Source of the DNA: Acidimicrobiia bacterium
GTDB taxonomy: Bacteria; Actinomycetota; Acidimicrobiia; Acidimicrobiales; SZUA-35
Direction: 5' to 3'
Length of the DNA: 9,582 nt
NCBI GenBank assembly: GCA_029857855.1
Contig: JAOUGG010000055.1
Span: 1-9,582 of the forward strand
Below, piece after piece: positions 6,015 through 9,582 of the stretch; within the stretch, counting starts at the first letter, position 1; each line of letters starts with the position of its first letter. The notes under the pieces were generated by a model, which saw only the letters and a list, made by a program, of their open reading frames with translations, made no database searches and was not told the origin of the DNA. A program made the translations under genes and the position numbers.

Positions 6015-7091
6015 TCAGACGTTGAATCGGATTTCGAGTACGTCCCCATCTTCGACCACGTAGTCCTTGCCTTCCTGGCGAACCTTGCCCAGTTCACGGG
6101 CCTTGGCCCATGAACCGATCTCGACGAGCTCATCCCAGTGGATGGTCTCGGCCCGAATGAATCCCCGCTCAAGATCCGAGTGGATCCGCCCGGCGCATTG
6201 CGGCGCGGTCGAACCGACACGGAACGTCCAGGCCCTACTCTCCTTCTCACCGGTGGTGAGAAACGTCCGCAGACCGAGCGCGTGGTAGGCGGCCTGGATG
6301 AACCGCACCAGGGCCCCCTCCCCCAGCCCGTAGGCGTCGAGCATCTCGGCGCGGTCCTCGGGGTCGAGCTGGGCGGCCTCCGCCTCGAGCTGCACGCACG
6401 CCCCAAACACCGGTGCCAGATCACCAACTTCTTCGCGTACGGGCTTGACCACGATGTCGGTTTCGGCCAGCTGACCCTCGTCGAGGTTGACGACGGCCAG
6501 CACCGGTTTGTTGGTCAGCAGGAACCAAGGCTTGAGCTGCTCGGCGTGGGCGGCCGACAAGCCACTACGGTACAGCGGCACCCCGGCCTCGAGGTGGACC
6601 AGCGCGGCCTCGGCCGCCTCCACCTCGTCACGAAGCGACGGATCGCCCTTCAACGCCTTGCGCTTCTTGTCGATCTGTTTCTCGACCGTCTCCAGGTCGG
6701 CGTAGGTCAGCTCGAGCTCGACGATGCGCAGGTGCTCGAGGGGATCCTGGGGGCCGGGCACGTCGTCGTCGCGGAAGGCCCGCAGCACGAACACGATGGC
6801 ATCGACCTCGCGGATGCCGGCCAGGAACTTGTTGCCGAGCCCCTCCCCCTTCGACGCCCCCTCGACGAGACCGCCGATGTCGTTGAACTGCACGCTGGCC
6901 GGGACGACGTTCTTCGAGTGGCTCATCTCGGCCAGGGCGTCGAGCCGGTGGTCGAAGACCTTGGCCACGCCGACGTTGGGATCGGTGGTGGCGAAGGCAT
7001 ACGGGGCGGCCAGCGCCCCACCGCCGGTCAGCGCGTTGTACAACGACGACTTTCCGGCATTGGGCAGACCGACGAATCCGAACTTCTCCAT
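6015..7091 (-). CDS. ychF: Ribosome-binding ATPase YchF (OLA1/Obg-like)
   Basis: YchF is a universally conserved P-loop NTPase of the Obg group that binds ribosomes and hydrolyses ATP. At 358 residues the length is normal. The P-loop is GLPNAGKSS (8-16). The G3 motif lies in NDIGGLVEGASKGEGLGNKF (70-89), near the usual DIAGLVKGA. The base-recognition motif is NLDE (202-205), which has the Glu that gives YchF its ATP preference instead of the GTPase NKxD. Residues about 120-175 form the coiled-coil insert (ELELTYADLETVEKQIDKK). The C-terminal 80 or so residues are the TGS domain, with the GRIHSDLERGFIRAE motif and the terminal DYVVEDGDVLEIRFNV. The ATG at 7091-7089 is fixed because an in-frame TGA lies three codons upstream. 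AAGGA lies only about 2 bases before it, and a TACGAT box at 7105-7100 could give a nearly leaderless mRNA. It is the first gene of the minus-strand operon. Confidence 0.96.
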   Translation of the reverse strand: MEKFGFVGLPNAGKSSLYNALTGGGALAAPYAFATTDPNVGVAKVFDHRLDALAEMSHSKNVVPASVQFNDIGGLVEGASKGEGLGNKFLAGIREVDAIVFVLRAFRDDDVPGPQDPLEHLRIVELELTYADLETVEKQIDKKRKALKGDPSLRDEVEAAEAALVHLEAGVPLYRSGLSAAHAEQLKPWFLLTNKPVLAVVNLDEGQLAETDIVVKPVREEVGDLAPVFGACVQLEAEAAQLDPEDRAEMLDAYGLGEGALVRFIQAAYHALGLRTFLTTGEKESRAWTFRVGSTAPQCAGRIHSDLERGFIRAETIHWDELVEIGSWAKARELGKVRQEGKDYVVEDGDVLEIRFNV

Positions 7092-7173
7092 ATTCCTTCA
7101 TCGTACTGGAGCCGGTGCGGCCTGGGCCACGTATCGATGCGGTTCATCGCCGCCCGGCTGCCAGACTTGACGG
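7092..7173. promoter_or_regulatory. Divergent promoter region between ychF and sulP
   Basis: These 82 bases separate the divergently transcribed operon heads, so both promoters should lie here or just inside the genes. On the minus strand, TACGAT at 7105-7100 fits a -10 box (TAnnnT); transcription would begin about 7 bases later, at or within two bases of the ychF ATG. No clear -35 is visible at the right distance. On the plus strand, TTGACG at 7167-7172 resembles a -35 but lies too close to the sulP start to drive a complete message, and no good -10 was found. sulP has no Shine-Dalgarno. Promoters are expected here by layout; exact boxes are tentative. Confidence 0.4.
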
Positions 7174-8880
7174 ATGACCGGCTTGTCGCTTCCAGAGCTC
7201 GTACGCAGCGGTGAGTACCGACGATCGTGGATCCGCCCGGACGTGCTGGCGGGTTTGACGGTCGCCGCCATGCTGGTACCCCAGGCGATGGCCTACGCCG
7301 AACTCGGCGGCCTTCCGCCCTCCGCCGGTTTCCGGGCGGCGCTCGTTGCGCTGCCCATCTACGCTCTCCTCGGCACGAGCCGTCATCTCGGTGTCGGCCC
7401 TGAACCCGGTACGGCAATCCTCGCCGCCGCAGCGGCCGTCCAGCTGGCGGACGGTGACCCGGCCCGCTACGCGGCGTTGATGGCCACGATCGCCGGGCTG
7501 GTCGGGGTCATCGCCTTGCTGGCCGGCGTTTTCCGGTTTGGATTTGTAGCCGAGCTGCTCTCCAAGCCGGTGCTCGTCGGCTATATCACGGGGGTGGGCT
7601 TGACACTCCTCACCAGCCAGCTTCGCTCGTTCACCGGCGTTGGGATCGACGCCGACAATCCGTTCGTGCGGGTCGGCCAGTTCGTGACCCGGCTCGACCA
7701 GGTCGACGGCCCGACGCTGGCGGTCGGTGTCTCGACGTTGTTGGTGATACTCGTCCTCCGCCGGCATCGCCCGTCCTGGCCCGGTGCGCTCATCGGGCTC
7801 GCCGGTGCAATGGTGGCGGTGGCCGCCGCCAACATCGACGTTGTCGTTGTCGGCGACATCGACGCGGCACTGCCGAGGCTCGACGTGCCCGGCGTGGCGT
7901 GGGCCGATGTCACGTCGCTGCTGCCGGCCGCAGTGGGCGTCGCCCTGATCGGGTACACCGACAACATCCTCACGGCCCGGTCGATATCGGCCGGTCAGGG
8001 CTACGAGGTCGACGCCAATCGAGAGCTGCTGGCCTTCGGAGCGATGAATCTCGCCGGTTCGATGTCCGGCGGCTTTCCGATGTCATCCAGCGCGTCGCGG
8101 TCGTTCGTCCCGGCGACCATCGGTAGTAGGTCGCAGGCCTCCGGCATCGTGACGTTCGTCGCCGTCGGGGCGTTCCTGCTCGTCGGCACGTCGATCCTGG
8201 CCGAGATTCCGCAGGCCGGCCTGGCCGCGGTCATCTTCGCAGCCGCCTTCGCCGTGATCGACCTCGAAGGATTCCGTCGGATCGCCGCGCTCAGCCGAAG
8301 CGAGGCGGCACTCGCGGTTGTGACGTGCCTGGCGGTGATCGGTGTGGATCTGCTCACCGGTGTGCTGGTGGCGGTGGGGCTGTCGATCCTGCTCACCCTC
8401 GGCCGGGTGGCGCGGCCCCACGACGCCATCCTCGGCGAGGGTGCAGGGCTCGACGGCTGGATCGAAGTCCATGACGACCGGGCACGGCTCCAGTCCGGTC
8501 TCCTCGTGTACCGCTTCGACGGCCCTCTGTTCTTCGCCAACGGCGAGTATTTCGTCGAGCGGGTCCGGGCGGCGATCGAGGCCAACCCCGGCGAGGAGAC
8601 CAGCGTCGTTCTCGACATGGAGGGCGTCGGATCAGTCGACACCACGGCGGTCGACCACCTCGAGAATCTCATCGTGGAACTGCAGGGCGGCGGCATCGTG
8701 GTGAGCCTGGCCAGGGCGAACACCAAGGTCCTCGATCTGCTCACCAGGGCGGGGATCGTCAGGCGCCTCGGATCCGACCGGGTGTTTCCGACGATCAACG
8801 CCGCAGTCCAGGATCATCGCCGGCGGGATCCGGGACAACCGGACTCCGACAGCCGGCCGTCCGAGGAACGGAACTCCTAA
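7174..8880 (+). CDS. SulP-family inorganic anion transporter with STAS domain
   Basis: A 568-residue SLC26/SulP permease moving anions such as sulfate or bicarbonate across the inner membrane; the substrate cannot be read from sequence. Family signatures are strong: LVPQAMAYAELGGLPPSAGF (34-53), GTSRHLGVGPEPG (67-79), the KPVLVGYITGVGL segment (131-143), GYTDNILTARS (260-270), NLAGSMSGGFPMSSSASRS (292-310) and GSRSQASGIVTF (317-328). Multiple hydrophobic helices fill residues 24 to about 410, and a cytoplasmic STAS domain follows at about 425-546 (VVLDMEGVGSVDTTAVDHLENLI, 478-500). The tail (547-568) is charged and probably disordered. The start ATG is the first possible, as an in-frame TGA lies at 7168-7170; no Shine-Dalgarno precedes it, so initiation may be leaderless. 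It is divergent from ychF and one base from the PHP gene, probably an operon with it. Confidence 0.94.
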   Translation: MTGLSLPELVRSGEYRRSWIRPDVLAGLTVAAMLVPQAMAYAELGGLPPSAGFRAALVALPIYALLGTSRHLGVGPEPGTAILAAAAAVQLADGDPARYAALMATIAGLVGVIALLAGVFRFGFVAELLSKPVLVGYITGVGLTLLTSQLRSFTGVGIDADNPFVRVGQFVTRLDQVDGPTLAVGVSTLLVILVLRRHRPSWPGALIGLAGAMVAVAAANIDVVVVGDIDAALPRLDVPGVAWADVTSLLPAAVGVALIGYTDNILTARSISAGQGYEVDANRELLAFGAMNLAGSMSGGFPMSSSASRSFVPATIGSRSQASGIVTFVAVGAFLLVGTSILAEIPQAGLAAVIFAAAFAVIDLEGFRRIAALSRSEAALAVVTCLAVIGVDLLTGVLVAVGLSILLTLGRVARPHDAILGEGAGLDGWIEVHDDRARLQSGLLVYRFDGPLFFANGEYFVERVRAAIEANPGEETSVVLDMEGVGSVDTTAVDHLENLIVELQGGGIVVSLARANTKVLDLLTRAGIVRRLGSDRVFPTINAAVQDHRRRDPGQPDSDSRPSEERNS

Positions 8881-8881
8881 C

Positions 8882-9582
8882 ATGGACAACATGTCCCCCA
8901 ACCCCGCGGCGGCCGGTGACGCCGCCCCGGCCGATCCACCGTTCCGGGTGGCGCTCGACCGGGCCATCTACCTTCTCGACCGGGATTTGGCCCCGACCCA
9001 GAAGGTGCGGGCCTTCGCCAAGGGTCGCACCATCTTGTCGGACCTGGCCACCGAACGGGGCGAGAAGGCGGTGGAGGACCTGGTCCGCTCCGGTCGTCTG
9101 ACCTCCCTCGAGGGCATCGGCAAGTCCATCGAGGCGGTGGTGGCCGGGGCCTACGGCGGCCCGACCGACTACCTCGACGATCTGGAGGCGTCGACGGCGA
9201 TCGAGGTCGGTCCCGGGGCCGAGTTGCGCGCCGCTCTGAGAGGCGACTGCCATTCCCATTCGACGTGGTCCGACGGCGGAGCCGAGCTGCGCACCATGGC
9301 ACTGGCCGCCCGCGACCTGGGCCATGACTACCTGGTCGCCACGGACCATTCGGCCCGCCTCACCGTGGCCCACGGTCTCTCACCCGAGCGACTCACCGAA
9401 CAGATCGGCGAAATCGAGAAGCTCAACGAGGAATTGGCCCCGTTCCGCATCCTAACCGGCATGGAGGTCGACATTCTCGACGACGGTCGCCTCGATCTGC
9501 CCGACGAGTTCCTGGCCCGGCTGGATGTGGTGATCGGTTCGGTCCACCATCGCATCCACCAGGATCCCGCCGAGATGACCAA
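8882..9582 (+). CDS. PHP-domain metal-dependent hydrolase with PolX-like N-terminal helix-hairpin-helix (runs off right edge)
   Basis: The 233 visible residues start one base after the sulP stop and remain open to the window end. After a Pro/Ala-rich leader (1-20), residues 24-89 resemble the N-terminal 8-kDa-like helix-hairpin-helix domain of family X DNA polymerases: KVRAFAKGRTILSDL (41-55) and LTSLEGIGKSIEAVV (73-87). A PHP domain then begins almost at once, with metal-binding motifs GDCHSHSTWSDGG (121-133), ATDHS (153-157), GMEVDIL (193-199) and GSVHHRIH (219-226). Bacterial PolX enzymes place a polymerase catalytic domain between these two parts; here it is missing. The product is therefore probably a phosphoesterase or nuclease with a DNA-binding front end, not a polymerase; this is inferred. 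ATG at 8882 has GGAA about 8 bases upstream; an in-frame ATG at 8891 is an alternative. Confidence 0.88.
   Translation, partial: MDNMSPNPAAAGDAAPADPPFRVALDRAIYLLDRDLAPTQKVRAFAKGRTILSDLATERGEKAVEDLVRSGRLTSLEGIGKSIEAVVAGAYGGPTDYLDDLEASTAIEVGPGAELRAALRGDCHSHSTWSDGGAELRTMALAARDLGHDYLVATDHSARLTVAHGLSPERLTEQIGEIEKLNEELAPFRILTGMEVDILDDGRLDLPDEFLARLDVVIGSVHHRIHQDPAEMT

Noticed and set aside
6138..7214. Plus-strand open frame of 358 codons
   Set aside because: Antisense to ychF and overlapping the sulP start; no domain is visible.
7144..7767. Minus-strand open frame of 207 codons inside sulP
   Set aside because: Antisense to strongly conserved SulP segments; composition is Arg/Glu/Gly-rich without motifs.
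1..9582. Search for CRISPR, tRNA, rRNA, transposase, phage or defence genes
   Set aside because: None seen: no regularly spaced repeats, no RNA gene signatures and no mobile-element proteins. All long coding frames are explained by the listed core-type genes.

Overview
The window is compact, GC-rich DNA. GTG/TGA and ATG/TGA overlaps, alanine-, valine- and arginine-rich proteins, and several genes without strong Shine-Dalgarno sequences suggest a high-GC actinobacterium-like chromosome. An acidimicrobial-type lineage is a guess, since no marker such as rRNA is present. The genes are mostly core or housekeeping. I see no CRISPR array, tRNA, rRNA, insertion sequence, phage gene or attachment site. 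No intergenic gap exceeds 300 bases.

Layout, left to right. The 5' part of an rmuC gene runs off the left edge on the minus strand (1-552). Next is a 182-base intergenic stretch (553-734) holding a striking pair of interleaved perfect inverted repeats over the rmuC ribosome-binding region, plus one or two hairpins. A minus-strand gene at 735-2024 encodes a membrane protein with a DUF937-like N-terminal region and a C-terminal OmpA peptidoglycan-binding domain. A 91-base gap with a small hairpin follows.

From 7091 down to 2116 there is one tight minus-strand operon: ychF, a DUF192 gene, rsmI, an S4-domain RNA-binding (Hsp15-like) gene and a molybdopterin oxidoreductase gene. The last three junctions are all 4-base start/stop overlaps, so those four genes are probably translationally coupled. 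YchF, RsmI and the S4 protein all act on or near the ribosome. The molybdoenzyme is the functional odd one out.

An 82-base divergent promoter region (7092-7173) separates this operon from a plus-strand pair: a SulP-family anion transporter with a STAS domain (7174-8880) and, one base later, a PHP-domain protein with a DNA polymerase X-like helix-hairpin-helix N-terminus that runs off the right edge.

I found no convincing new multi-gene system. The best leads are the interleaved inverted repeats at 551-593, the DUF937-like/OmpA architecture, the coupling of a molybdoenzyme to a ribosome-related operon, and the polymerase-less PolX-like PHP protein.
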